Below, piece after piece: positions 18,652-27,429 of a stretch of 64,000 bases of DNA. The stretch spans positions 62,001 through 126,000 of the forward strand of contig NZ_QXCP01000003.1 in assembly GCF_003711805.1 (NCBI RefSeq), written 5' to 3'. The position numbers and the translations under genes are program-made. The notes under the pieces were generated by a model. That model saw only the letters and a program-made list of their open reading frames with translations, did not search any database and was not told where the DNA came from. Source of the DNA: Brachybacterium sp. EE-P12. Its GTDB lineage: Bacteria > Actinomycetota > Actinomycetes > Actinomycetales > Dermabacteraceae. The number at the start of each line of letters is the position of its first letter. The first letter of the stretch is position 1.

Positions 18652-18661
18652 CGGACCGGGA

Positions 18662-19504
18662 TCAGCTCACCGGCACCCGCACCGTCGCCTGCACCGGCAG
18701 GTGGTCGCTCGGGAACACCCCGTCGGGTCGCGTCGCAGTGATCGAGGCCTCGAGCACCTCCACGCCGGGGCTCGCCAGGACCCAGTCGATCCGGAACGGG
18801 GACTCCTCGACCTCGCCGAAGTGCGGGAAGGTGCTCCAGCCCGGGGTGGTGCGCTCGGCCGCGGCGAGCCAGGTGTCCTGCAGCCCGAACTCCTCGACCA
18901 GCACCTCGTAGGCGGGGGAGTCGGCGGCGACGGAGTTGAAGTCGCCCGTGACCAGCACCGGCAGGTGCAGGAGGTGGAACTGGCGCAGAGTGTCCGCGAT
19001 CAGCTGCGCGCCCTTGACCTTCGCCTGCGTGATCACGTGGTCGAGGTGGGTGTTCAGGTGCACCAGCTCCCCGCCCGTCTCGCGGTCCCGGAAGCGCGCC
19101 CACACCGCGACCCGCGGCCCGGCGTTGCCCCAGGTCGCGGAGCCGATCTCGCGCGGACGGTCCGAGAGCCAGAACTGGTTCCAGGCCACCAGCTCGAGCC
19201 GCTCCGTGTCGAACAGGATCGGGTTGATCAGCCCGTCGCTGCCGCCGCGGGTGGCCATGCCGAGGCGCCGGTACGCCCCTCCCAGCCCGCGCTCGACCGG
19301 CCCGAAGGTGTGCTCCTGCATCTCCTGCAGCCCCACCAGGTGCGGGCGCTCACCGGCCAGGAGCGCCTCGATCGCCGGGGCGCGGCGCGGCCAGTGCCCC
19401 GGATCGTCCTCGGTGGTCCGATCGGTCGCGAACAGCGCGTTGAAGCTCATCACGCGCAGCAGCGGGACATCGGCCGACGGGGAGGGCAGGGCGGGCGTGG
19501 TCAT
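18662..19504 (-). CDS. Endonuclease/exonuclease/phosphatase-family protein
   Basis: A 280-aa metal-dependent phosphohydrolase of the EEP fold. Motifs: SFNALF at about 20, LVGLQEMQE near 60 (metal-binding Glu), HLNTHLDH near 150, VTGDFNS near 185 and PSDHLPVQA near 265 (catalytic Asp-His). There is no signal peptide, so it is cytoplasmic. AGGAG lies ahead of the ATG. It is the last of a minus-strand run, 63 bp after the RpiR regulator, and convergent with the monooxygenase. In Gram-positive sugar clusters such proteins may act on sugar phosphates or phosphodiesters, but the substrate cannot be read from sequence. Confidence 0.88.
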   Translation of the reverse strand: MTTPALPSPSADVPLLRVMSFNALFATDRTTEDDPGHWPRRAPAIEALLAGERPHLVGLQEMQEHTFGPVERGLGGAYRRLGMATRGGSDGLINPILFDTERLELVAWNQFWLSDRPREIGSATWGNAGPRVAVWARFRDRETGGELVHLNTHLDHVITQAKVKGAQLIADTLRQFHLLHLPVLVTGDFNSVAADSPAYEVLVEEFGLQDTWLAAAERTTPGWSTFPHFGEVEESPFRIDWVLASPGVEVLEASITATRPDGVFPSDHLPVQATVRVPVS

Positions 19505-19567
19505 GCGGGGGACTCCTGGGGTGGGACGGTGGGAAGGGATCGGAGGAGGCGAGCGGGACGAGCCCGC

Positions 19568-20452
19568 TCACCAGTAGCGCTCGAGCGCCTCCTCGACGGA
19601 AGCGAGCGCCTCGAGGGAGCGCTCGTGATGGCGCACCACCACCCCGCTGACCAGCGCGTCGGCGAGGAACAGCTCGGCGATGCGGCTGGTGAGGTTCCCG
19701 GTGCGCAGCGGAGTGCTGTCCTGCACCGCGAGCAGCACGTGGTCGGCGACCTCCGCCGCCGGGGAGGTGGACAGGCGGGAGATCAGCACGGTGAGGCAGC
19801 CGCGGCGCTTCGCCTCGGTGAGCTGGGGGACGGTCTCGCTCGCGGTGCCGGTCTCCGAGACCACGATCAGCACGTCACCGGGACGCGCTGCGGCCAGGCC
19901 GATCACAGCCGAGGGCGGGTCGTGGAAGCTCGTGGCGGGGATGGCGAGGCTGCGCAGCTTGTGCTCGAGGGAGACGGCGATCAGGTGCGCGGAGCCCGCC
20001 CCCGTGGCGAAGACGTGACCGGCCGCCCCGAGCGCCTGGACGATGCTCGCGAACACCTCCATGTCCAGCAGGCGCGAGGTCTCCTCGATCGATCCCGAGG
20101 CGAGCACTCCGAGACTCCCCACGAGCTCCGGCAGAGGCGTCTGGGCCGTGATGTCGCCGGTGACCCGCGCGGCCCCGCCGGCGGGACGCTCTGCGGCGAG
20201 CACCAGCTCGGTGCGCAGCGTCGCGAACCGCTCGATGCCGAGGGTCCGGCACAGCCGGGTCACGGAGGCGGCCGAGGCGCCCGCTCGCTCGGCGTACTCG
20301 GTGATCGTCATCCGCCCCACCTCGGCCGGCGAGTGCAGGGCGAGCTCGGCCAGGCGCTGCAGCTGCGGAGGCAGAGTCGGCAGGGAGGTGCGCAGCAGCG
20401 CGAGGACCGGCGGGTGCGCGGACCCCGTCGCGTCGGGTGCGGTCGAGGGCAT
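19568..20452 (-). CDS. MurR/RpiR-family transcriptional regulator
   Basis: A 294-aa regulator. The N-terminal HTH_6 domain (MTITEYAERAGASAASVTRLCRTLG, about residues 49-73) is followed by a SIS sugar-isomerase-like domain (about 130-270) with ATGAGSAHLIA at about 145 and IVVSETGTASETV near 195, which bind phosphosugars. It lies 77 bp after the NgcG-like permease on the same strand. RpiR-type regulators with amino-sugar-phosphate effectors fit an N-acetylglucosamine or chitobiose importer (inference). Confidence 0.9.
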   Translation of the reverse strand: MPSTAPDATGSAHPPVLALLRTSLPTLPPQLQRLAELALHSPAEVGRMTITEYAERAGASAASVTRLCRTLGIERFATLRTELVLAAERPAGGAARVTGDITAQTPLPELVGSLGVLASGSIEETSRLLDMEVFASIVQALGAAGHVFATGAGSAHLIAVSLEHKLRSLAIPATSFHDPPSAVIGLAAARPGDVLIVVSETGTASETVPQLTEAKRRGCLTVLISRLSTSPAAEVADHVLLAVQDSTPLRTGNLTSRIAELFLADALVSGVVVRHHERSLEALASVEEALERYW

Positions 20453-20529
20453 GGGGGCCTTCCTGGTCGTGGGCTCCCGGACGGGTCCGGGCCCGTGTGC
20501 TGGGCATCATGGCATGCAGGGCGGAGCCG

Positions 20530-21471
20530 CTACTTCAGGGCGCCGGCGCTCAGCCCCTGCTGGACCTGCTTCTGGAACAGGACGTACACCACCAGCACCG
20601 GCACCATCGAGATGATCAGCCCCGCGAACAGCTGCGCCATCGACGTCGGCGAGGTCTCGTAGTTCTCCCCGAGCGCGAGCGCGGCCAGGCCCTGGCTGAG
20701 CACGAAGTTCGAGCGCTCCTCGTCCTGCTGCGGGTTCAGCACCTGCGGGAGCAGGAACTGGTTCCACTGCCCCAGCACGTTGAACACGCCGATCGAGATC
20801 AGGCCCGGGCGCGCCAGCGGCAGCATGATCCGGAAGAACACCCCGAAGTGACCGGCCCCGTCCAGGAACGCCGCCTCCGCGAGCTCCTTCGGCAGGGTGC
20901 GGAAGAACCCGGTGAGGAAGAAGATCGAGAAGGGCAGCGAGAACGCGGCGTACACGAGCACCAGGCCCAGGCTCGAGGCGAACAGGCCCAGGCCCTGCAC
21001 GATCCGCACCAGCGGCACGATCGCGAGGAACACCGGGAAGGTCATCCCCGCCAGGTACAGCCAGTACAGCGCCCGGCTGCCGGGGAAGGGATAGCGCGCC
21101 ATCACGTAGGCGGTCATCACCGACAGCAGCATCGTCAGCACCACGCCGCCGCTGACCACGATCACCGTGTTCATGAAGAACGCGCCGATGTTCGCGGTCC
21201 GCCACGCATCGACGTACACGCCCAGGCGCAGCTCGCCGGGCAGGCCGAAGGGGTCGTTGTAGATCTCCTCGTTGGTCTTCAGCGAGGAGGCGAGGATCCA
21301 CACCAGCGGCACCAGCACCACCAGCGCCCAGGGCACGAGCATCAGGTGCGGCAGCCCGGAGGCGCGGGGCCGACGCGGCCGACGAGGACCGTGCGGCCCG
21401 TCGGCCGCGGACGAGGAGGGCGCCGACGGCTCGGGCGCCGACGGCTCCGTGGCGGGAGGGGAGAAGACCAT
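20530..21471 (-). CDS. Sugar ABC transporter permease, NgcG-like
   Basis: A 313-aa MalG-type permease. The first 40 residues are a Pro/Ser/Arg-rich tail. Six helices follow, with the EAA loop LAEAAFLDGAGHFGVFFRIM at about residues 205-224. The insert VLNPQQDEERSNFVLSQGLAAL and the C-terminus QKQVQQGLSAGALK are typical of the NgcG group of N-acetylglucosamine/chitobiose importers. The start overlaps the upstream stop (TGATG). Confidence 0.88.
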   Translation of the reverse strand: MVFSPPATEPSAPEPSAPSSSAADGPHGPRRPRRPRASGLPHLMLVPWALVVLVPLVWILASSLKTNEEIYNDPFGLPGELRLGVYVDAWRTANIGAFFMNTVIVVSGGVVLTMLLSVMTAYVMARYPFPGSRALYWLYLAGMTFPVFLAIVPLVRIVQGLGLFASSLGLVLVYAAFSLPFSIFFLTGFFRTLPKELAEAAFLDGAGHFGVFFRIMLPLARPGLISIGVFNVLGQWNQFLLPQVLNPQQDEERSNFVLSQGLAALALGENYETSPTSMAQLFAGLIISMVPVLVVYVLFQKQVQQGLSAGALK

Positions 21472-22391
21472 CAGTACTCGAGCTCCTCGCGCTTGGTGAG
21501 GCGGAAGGTGACCAGGGCCAGCGCCACGGAGCCGAGCATCATCACGGTGCCCATCGCCGAGGCGTAGCCGAACTGGGAGTTGTAGGAGAACGCGGTGCGG
21601 TAGAGATAGGTCGACATCACGTCGGCCCCCGAGTCCGCCGCGGTCCCGGTCATGGCCATCACCGCGACCAGCGCGTACGAGTCCAGGGTGCCGATCGCGA
21701 GATAGATCAGCGCGGTCTGGGCATGGGACCAGATCAGCGGCAGGGTCACGTGCGCGAAGCTGCGCAGCCTGCCCGCGCCGTCCAGCGACGCCGCCTCGTA
21801 CAGCTCCTGCGGCACCCCGCTCATCGCGGACAGGAACAGCACCATGTAGAAGCCGACCGAGGACCACACCGCCGCCAGCGCGATCGCGAGCAGGATCGTG
21901 CGCGGGTTGCCGAGCGGCCCGTTCGGCACGATCGCGAGGATGTCGGTGCCCACCAGGCGCAGCACGCCGTCCAGCAGCCCGCCGCGCGAGGCGTAGATGT
22001 AGCTGAACATGATGCCGATGATCACCACGGGAACGACCTGCGGGAAGAAGAAAAGCACCCGGTAGGCGCCCGCCCCGCGGACGGCCCGGAGCGTGCCCGA
22101 GCCGCCGCGGGTGATCAGCGTGGCCAGCATCAGCGCGAGCCCCAGGGTGACCACCGGGATGATCACCAGCAGCACCGCGTTGTGCGACACCGCCCGCCAC
22201 CAGGCGCCGTCCCGGGTCATCCGCACGTAGTTGTCGAACCCCACGTACTCGAGCGTGGGGGTGTAGCCCGTCCAGTTCGTGAACGAGATCTGCACCCCCT
22301 GCGCGAAGCTCGACAGCACGAACACCGTGTACAGGACCAGGCCGGGCGTGATGAAGGTGAGGATCAGCCACCACCTGCCGCGCAGATGCAT
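21471..22391 (-). CDS. Sugar ABC transporter permease, NgcF-like
   Basis: A 306-aa MalF-type permease. TM1 (WWLILTFITPGLVLYTVFVL) starts at residue 7 and the EAA loop YEAASLDGAGRLRSFAHVTLP is at about residues 203-223. The phrase TFRLTKREELEY at the end is typical of this branch. Both ends are coupled to neighbours by TGATG overlaps, so the binding protein and two permeases form one translational unit. No ATPase gene is present. Confidence 0.9.
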   Translation of the reverse strand: MHLRGRWWLILTFITPGLVLYTVFVLSSFAQGVQISFTNWTGYTPTLEYVGFDNYVRMTRDGAWWRAVSHNAVLLVIIPVVTLGLALMLATLITRGGSGTLRAVRGAGAYRVLFFFPQVVPVVIIGIMFSYIYASRGGLLDGVLRLVGTDILAIVPNGPLGNPRTILLAIALAAVWSSVGFYMVLFLSAMSGVPQELYEAASLDGAGRLRSFAHVTLPLIWSHAQTALIYLAIGTLDSYALVAVMAMTGTAADSGADVMSTYLYRTAFSYNSQFGYASAMGTVMMLGSVALALVTFRLTKREELEY

Positions 22392-23836
22392 CAGCGGGTC
22401 GGCTTCGCGATCGCGTCGTCGCCTGCCGTGCGGTCCGCCGCCTCCTGGCAGCGGCTGAGGAAGCCGTCGACGTCGAGGTCGTCCAGCAGCAGCGCGATGA
22501 GCGCCGCGCGGGTCTCCTCCGCCATCGCCGGGTACCAGGTCGGGTACTTCACCACCTGCCAGGGCTCGACGGCGTTGGAGCGCTCGATCATCGCGATGAG
22601 CGTCGTGAACGGCTCGCTGAGCTGCTGGTCGTCGTGCGCGCCGGCGACCACGGTCACGGAGTTGCTCAGCTCGGCGTAGTTCCGCGCCGACTCCTTCGAC
22701 AGCAGCGCGCGCAGGAACTCGAGGGCGGCAGGCCTGTTCGCCGCGCCCTCGGGCACGAACCAGCCGGCCCCGGGGTTGTTCGGGGTGAGGTCGGCGAGCG
22801 CCGGATCGGGGGAGGGCAGCGCCGACGCGGTCATGCGGAAGCCCTCCGGGATCGCGGACCTCATCTCGTTCTCGAGCCAGGCGCCGACGGGGATGAACAC
22901 CGCCTCGTGGTTCAGCCACGCGGTCTGGGACTGGACGTGGGTCATCTGCGCGACGCCCGGGAGGATCAGCTCGTCGGTGCGCAGCTGCAGCAGCGCCTCG
23001 GCGGCCTCGCGCACGGCGTCCTGCTGCCAGGCGCCGTCCTCGAGGTTGTCGATGCTCTTCCACACCTCCTGCCCGCCGAGCTTGGCCACGAGCGGCTGGA
23101 AGAGTCCCTCGTCGGGGTAGTTCGCGTGCTGCCCGGTGAAGGCGAAGGGGTGGATCCCCTCATCCTTGATCTGCGCGGACAGCGACATCAGCTCGTCCCA
23201 GGTGGTCGGCAGCTCCCAGCCCTTCTCCTCGAGCAGGGCGGCGTCGTGCCAGAGCGCCCAGGCGTACTGGACGGTGTTCAGGCCCACGAGGGTGCCGCCG
23301 ACGGTGCCCGCCTCGCGCACCCCCGGGTTCAGGGACTCCTCGACGGTGATCTCGGGATCGTCCCAGCTGGGTGCGGCCATGAGGTCCTCGAGCGAGGCGA
23401 GCTGGGAGTTCGCGGCGAGCGAGGTGATGTCCAGCGAGCCGGCGCCGGAGTTCTGGAAGAGGTCCGGGGGAGTGCCGTTCACGAACTGGGGCTGGAGGGT
23501 GCTGAGGTCCTCGGTGCGCACGATGTCCGCATCGACGCCGGGGTGCTTCTCCTCGAGGAGCTGCTCGGTGAGGTCGAGATACGGCACGCCGCCCCCGCCG
23601 TCGAAGACGAAGGCCTTCAGCTCGCCGTCGCCGACGCCGAAGGGGTTCTCGGGGTCGGCCCCGGCACCGCCGTCGGAGGAGCCGGAGCCGCCGGTTCCGG
23701 CATCGGCGCCCGGGGCGCCCGAGGTCGCGCAGGCGGAGAGGCCGAGGGCGCCGACCGCCCCGGTCAGGCCCAGGAAGGAGCGGCGGCTGGTGGGGGAGAC
23801 GGGGCGGAACGGGGTGGGGGAGTGCTCGACAGACAC
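22391..23836 (-). CDS. NgcE-like N-acetylglucosamine/diacetylchitobiose-binding lipoprotein
   Basis: A 481-aa substrate-binding protein. The start is GTG with GAAAGG about 7 nt upstream. The twin-Arg type signal SRRSFLGLTGAVGALGLSAC has its lipobox Cys at about residue 36. The mature protein has NgcE features: ELKAFVFDGGGGVPYLDLTEQL near residue 75, FVNGTPPDLFQNSG near 115 and PNNPGAGWFVPEGAANR near 350. Length and motifs fit NgcE of Streptomyces better than maltose-type binders. The RpiR regulator downstream agrees with an amino-sugar substrate. I have not been able to align it, so the exact sugar is inference. Confidence 0.8.
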   Translation of the reverse strand: MSVEHSPTPFRPVSPTSRRSFLGLTGAVGALGLSACATSGAPGADAGTGGSGSSDGGAGADPENPFGVGDGELKAFVFDGGGGVPYLDLTEQLLEEKHPGVDADIVRTEDLSTLQPQFVNGTPPDLFQNSGAGSLDITSLAANSQLASLEDLMAAPSWDDPEITVEESLNPGVREAGTVGGTLVGLNTVQYAWALWHDAALLEEKGWELPTTWDELMSLSAQIKDEGIHPFAFTGQHANYPDEGLFQPLVAKLGGQEVWKSIDNLEDGAWQQDAVREAAEALLQLRTDELILPGVAQMTHVQSQTAWLNHEAVFIPVGAWLENEMRSAIPEGFRMTASALPSPDPALADLTPNNPGAGWFVPEGAANRPAALEFLRALLSKESARNYAELSNSVTVVAGAHDDQQLSEPFTTLIAMIERSNAVEPWQVVKYPTWYPAMAEETRAALIALLLDDLDVDGFLSRCQEAADRTAGDDAIAKPTR

Positions 23837-23909
23837 GACGGGCCTTTCGACGTCCGAGGGAGTGGCCTGTTCAGCGTGCGCGGCCCAGATGACGGGCCGG
23901 TGACCTGGG

Positions 23910-23962
23910 GGTGAAAATCGGGACCACGCTGTCCGGTGCTGACGTTAACGATTTTCATCACC
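23910..23962. promoter_or_regulatory. Inverted-repeat operator candidate upstream of ngcE-like gene
   Basis: GGTGAAAATCG at 23910-23920 faces CGATTTTCATCACC at 23949-23962 across a 28-bp spacer; the right arm has a 3-nt insertion. These AT-rich arms stand out in GC-rich DNA and lie 74 bp before the GTG start. They could be the RpiR operator. The TGAAAAT/ATTTTCA half-sites also resemble actinobacterial Zur boxes, but the two halves are too far apart for one Zur site. Confidence 0.5.
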
Positions 23963-24007
23963 AGGCGGAAGGCAATGCGGCAGAGGGCCGACGAGAGGCG
24001 CCCCGGC

Positions 24008-24898
24008 TCAGGCCCTGGCGAGGATCGCGTCGGCGAAGAGCTCGGTCACCTCGGGGGCGAGGTGCAGGTTGTAGGTCGGCTCGAGCAGCTCCGCCTCGAG
24101 CAGGGCGAGGCCGTGCTCGGCGGAGTCGACCATGTCGATCCGCCCGTACAGCGGCGTGGGCAGCCCGGTGGCCTCGGCGACCGCGGCGAGCACCCGCTCG
24201 GCGAAGGCCCGTTCGGCATCGCTCACCGCGACCAGGCGAGGATCCTCCTGGTAGGTGCCGCCGCGCAGACCGCCGCCGCGCGCGAGGAGCGCGCCCTTGG
24301 CGACCGCGTGGGTGAAGCGGCCGTCGAGCGTGTACACCGCCTTCTCCTGCCCCGCGGAGAGCTCGGGGACCTCGGGCTGCAGCATCACGGTTCCGCCCGC
24401 GGCCAGGATCTCCCGGCCGAGGTCGAGCGCGGCGGGGTCCTCGCGTGCGAACAGGCCGGTGCGCTGCGATCCGGCGCCGACCGCTGGCTTCACCACCGCG
24501 TGCGCGGCGTGGTCCGGCGCGGCGAGCGCCTCCTGGAGGGAGGCGGCATCGCGGTGGTAGGTCGTCGGGATCACAGTGATCCCCGCGGTCTCGAGCTCGG
24601 CGAGATAGCGCTTGTCCATGTTCCAGCGGAGGAGCGCGGGCTCGTTGAGCACCCGGGTCAGGGAGCCGGCGCGCTCCAGCCAGTGCGAGAACTCCTCCGC
24701 GTGTCGGGCGTAGTCCCAGGGGCTGCGGATCACGGCGAGATCCCAGGAGGCCCAGTCCACCCCGGGATTGTGCCAGTCCAGCGACCGCGCGTGAACACCT
24801 CGGGCGCGCAGCGCGGCGATGAGCGGGGCGCAGTCGCGGTCGGGATCCGCGGAGGTGAAGGCGTCGGGAGAGGTGGTCACGATGCCGATGCGGGTCAT
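24008..24898 (-). CDS. ATP-grasp-domain ligase, DcsG/RimK-like
   Basis: A 296-aa protein of the ATP-grasp fold, which joins a carboxylate to an amine via acyl phosphate. RSPWDYARHAEEFSHWL at about residues 58-74 and LNEPALLRWNMDKRYLAELE at about 88-107 are hallmarks of the group with DcsG (cycloserine synthesis). VVKPAVGAGSQRTGLF near 140-155 and YGRIDMVDSAEHGLALLEAELLEPTYNL near 250-277 supply nucleotide and Mg2+ ligands. It has no good RBS; TAGCCT lies exactly 6 nt before the ATG, suggesting a leaderless message. It is a single gene with no biosynthetic neighbours, so the substrate is unknown. Confidence 0.85.
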   Translation of the reverse strand: MTRIGIVTTSPDAFTSADPDRDCAPLIAALRARGVHARSLDWHNPGVDWASWDLAVIRSPWDYARHAEEFSHWLERAGSLTRVLNEPALLRWNMDKRYLAELETAGITVIPTTYHRDAASLQEALAAPDHAAHAVVKPAVGAGSQRTGLFAREDPAALDLGREILAAGGTVMLQPEVPELSAGQEKAVYTLDGRFTHAVAKGALLARGGGLRGGTYQEDPRLVAVSDAERAFAERVLAAVAEATGLPTPLYGRIDMVDSAEHGLALLEAELLEPTYNLHLAPEVTELFADAILARA

Positions 24899-25383
24899 GC
24901 TCCGAGGCTAGGGCAGGTGCCGTGACGCCGGTCGGCGCGCCCGCCCTGCGGCACCCGGGCCGACCCGCTCGCAAGGCATCGGTCGTGCATGTGTATGCGG
25001 GGCATGCAGGATGTTCGGCGGCGGCGACCTCCTCCGGATGTCTGACAATCCAGTAATGCACGCGGACCAGGGGTTGTTACCGGTTCGTTGCCGTCCGGCT
25101 GGCAACTTCCTGAAGGCTGTGCGAGTATCTATGCGACTCCACGCGTGATCGAGGACGAGGACGCGGTGCCCGAGTAGGCCCGCGCCGTCCCTGCCGTCCC
25201 GGCGCGCCGCCACCGGCGCGCCCACCCGGAGCTGAGGTGAGACCTCGTCCGGACGCAGCTCGACGGAATCTGCGACGGGGGTCGATCGCCGGTCGGCCCC
25301 GCGGGTCCCACCTGGCCTCGCGCGCCCTCCGGCGCGGGGGACCGGCCGTACGAGACCGGTTGTCCGCGACGAAAGGAAGTCCA
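24899..25383. other. Intergenic region upstream of SSS symporter
   Basis: 485 bp without a convincing gene, between a minus-strand and a plus-strand gene. It is less GC-rich from about 24985 to 25140, where promoters for the symporter are likely. GTTGCC-N8-GGCAAC at 25087-25106 is an inverted repeat that could be an operator. TGTCTGACA near 25040 resembles a GntR-type half-site. The symporter RBS is at its right end. Confidence 0.5.
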
Positions 25384-27105
25384 GTGCCGCCCGCGCCCTC
25401 AGGCGAGATCGTCCAGCTCGGAATCATCGGAGTGCTCCTCCTCCTGCTCCTGTTCTACGGGGGCACCATGTGGATGTCGGTCGCGATCTCCCGGAAGAAG
25501 GAGAACGCCGACGACTACATGACCGCCGGCAACCGCATCGGCTTCGGCGTCTCCGCCGCGTCGATGACCGCCACCTGGATCTGGGCGTCCTCGATGTACG
25601 CCTCGGTCACCGCCGGCTACACCTACGGCGTCTCCGGCCCCATCCACTACGGGCTCTGGGGTGCGCTGATGATCCTGTTCATCTACCCCTTCGGCAAGCG
25701 GATCCGCGCCGTCGCGCCCCGCGCCCACACCCTTGCCGAGGTGATGTACGCCCGCCACGGCCGCTCCTCGCAGCTGATGCTCGCCGGCTCCAACGTGCTC
25801 GGCTCCGTCATCTCCCTGACCTCGAACTTCATCGCGGGTGGGGCGATCATCGCGATGCTGTCCCCGCTCAGCTTCGGCGCGGGCATCCTCATCATCGCCG
25901 GCGGCGTGCTGCTGTACACCCTGTGGTCCGGCTTCCGCGCCTCCGTCCTGACCGACTTCGCGCAGGTCATGGCGATGCTCGGCGCGGCCGTCGTGATCAT
26001 CCCGGCCGTCTTCTTCCTCGCCGGCGGACCCTCGATGTTCGCCGAGGGCGTCTCGGCCGGGCACGTCACCCCGCAGCAGGAGAGCTTCTTCTCCTCCGAC
26101 GCCTTCATGAACCAGGGCGCCCCCTACATCGCCGCTGTGCTCGCCTACGCGATCGGCAACCAGACCATCGCCCAGCGCCTCTTCGCCGTGCGCGAGGACC
26201 TCATCAAGCCCACCTTCATCACCGCGACCGTCGGCTACGGCGCGACCGTGATCGGCGTGGGCATGCTCGGCGTGATGGCGCTGTACCTGGGCATCGAGCC
26301 CATGGGCGGCGACGTGAACAACCTGATGCCGCAGATGGTGGGCACCTACCTGCCCGTCGCGCTGGTCGCGCTCGCGTTCATCATGATCGTCGGCTCGCTG
26401 TCCTCCACCGCCGACTCCGACCTCGCCGCGCTCAGCTCGATCGTCATGACCGACATCTACGGCCAGTCCGTCGGCCGACGGAACGCCGACCCGAAGCTCA
26501 TGCTGCTGATCGGCCGGATCACGATGATCGTCGCGACGGGACTGGCGCTCTACTTCGCCACCGCCCGCTTCAACATCCTGGACCTGCTGGTGTTCGTCGG
26601 CGCCCTGTGGGGCTGCCTCGTGTTCCCGGTGATCGCCTCCTTCTACTGGAAGAAGGTCACGAACAAGGCCTTCACGCTCTCCGTGATCGCGGCGCTGGCG
26701 GTGTTCCTGCCGGTGCGCTTCCAGCTGATCCCGCTCGAGGGCGCCTGGGCGCTGCTGGTCGAGCTGCTGGCGATCATCGGCGTCGGCGTGGTGCTCGGCA
26801 TCATGGCCTTCGGCTTCTTCGGCCTGCGCCCGGCGATCGTGATCGGTGCGACCACGACCATCGCGGTGCTGCCCTTCGGCTTCGGGTTCCTGCGGGACTT
26901 CGAGACGCTCTCCGGCTCCCTCGTCGCCTACTCGGTGTCGTTCCTCGTGTGCTACCTGCTCAGCGTGCGCTCCTCGCAGGACTTCGACTTCTCGGTGATC
27001 AAGAAGGTCACCGGCGACTTCGACGAGGAGACGCCGGTCTCCGGCGCGGAGCCGCGGCCCGGCACCGACCCCGACGACCTCGACCGCGTGACCGCCGATC
27101 GCTGA
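25384..27105 (+). CDS. Sodium:solute symporter family transporter
   Basis: A 573-aa membrane protein of the SSS family with about 13 helices. The start is GTG at 25384, with GAAAGGAAG 5 nt upstream. KKENADDYMTAGNRIGFGVSAASMTATWIWASSMYASV at about residues 37-74 is the typical SSS helix-1/2 region, and the TAxxxxGVSGPIxYG phrase is reminiscent of DUR3-like urea/polyamine carriers. IVGSLSSTADSDLAALSSIVMTDIYG near residue 340 holds the Ser/Thr residues of the second Na+ site. The last 40 residues are acidic and cytosolic. A 42-aa membrane protein follows 63 bp later. The substrate is not defined by sequence. Confidence 0.9.
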   Translation: MPPAPSGEIVQLGIIGVLLLLLLFYGGTMWMSVAISRKKENADDYMTAGNRIGFGVSAASMTATWIWASSMYASVTAGYTYGVSGPIHYGLWGALMILFIYPFGKRIRAVAPRAHTLAEVMYARHGRSSQLMLAGSNVLGSVISLTSNFIAGGAIIAMLSPLSFGAGILIIAGGVLLYTLWSGFRASVLTDFAQVMAMLGAAVVIIPAVFFLAGGPSMFAEGVSAGHVTPQQESFFSSDAFMNQGAPYIAAVLAYAIGNQTIAQRLFAVREDLIKPTFITATVGYGATVIGVGMLGVMALYLGIEPMGGDVNNLMPQMVGTYLPVALVALAFIMIVGSLSSTADSDLAALSSIVMTDIYGQSVGRRNADPKLMLLIGRITMIVATGLALYFATARFNILDLLVFVGALWGCLVFPVIASFYWKKVTNKAFTLSVIAALAVFLPVRFQLIPLEGAWALLVELLAIIGVGVVLGIMAFGFFGLRPAIVIGATTTIAVLPFGFGFLRDFETLSGSLVAYSVSFLVCYLLSVRSSQDFDFSVIKKVTGDFDEETPVSGAEPRPGTDPDDLDRVTADR

Positions 27106-27168
27106 CCTGCCCGTTCCCATCTCAGCGGGCCACGACCCCGGCCCGCGCCCCTCGAAGGAGGAGAGACC

Positions 27169-27297
27169 ATGACCGCTCTGCTGACCGCCTACGTGCTCAT
27201 GTGGCCCGTGCTCGTGCTCGGGATCCTCATCACCATCGCCCGCGGCTTCGCCAAGGACGTCGCCGAGGCCCGCAAGGAGGGCCGCCCGATCATCTGA
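27169..27297 (+). CDS. Small single-helix protein, putative symporter small subunit
   Basis: A 42-aa ORF, MTALLTAYVLMWPVLVLGIL then ITIARGFAKDVAEARKEG, ending RPII. One transmembrane helix covers residues 3-24 and a charged amphipathic tail follows. The RBS AAGGAGGAGAG directly before the ATG is among the strongest in the window, which supports translation. It lies 63 bp after the symporter. Short one-helix companions beside SSS transporters are known in actinobacteria as putative transporter small subunits; a role in assembly or activity of the symporter is inference. Confidence 0.85.
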   Translation: MTALLTAYVLMWPVLVLGILITIARGFAKDVAEARKEGRPII

Positions 27298-27348
27298 GTG
27301 CCGATCTGGGCTGTGAGCCGCCGGTCGCGAGGCCGGCGCTCCGGGCGA

Positions 27349-27425
27349 CCTGCAGAATGGGGCGTCTGGCGGCATGCCGGGGCGATGAGCGCCGCGGCGT
27401 GCCGCTGGGCGCCTCTTTCTGCAGG
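27349..27425. repeat. Long imperfect palindrome between convergent genes
   Basis: CCTGCAGAA (27349-27357) pairs with TTCTGCAGG (27417-27425). Inside, GGCG (27361-27364) pairs with CGCC (27410-27413), and GGCGGCATGCC (27368-27378) pairs with GGCGTGCCGCT (27396-27406), two of those pairs being wobbles. It lies between the small-subunit gene and the convergent dehydrogenase and could terminate both. Confidence 0.7.
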
Positions 27426-27429
27426 CGGA

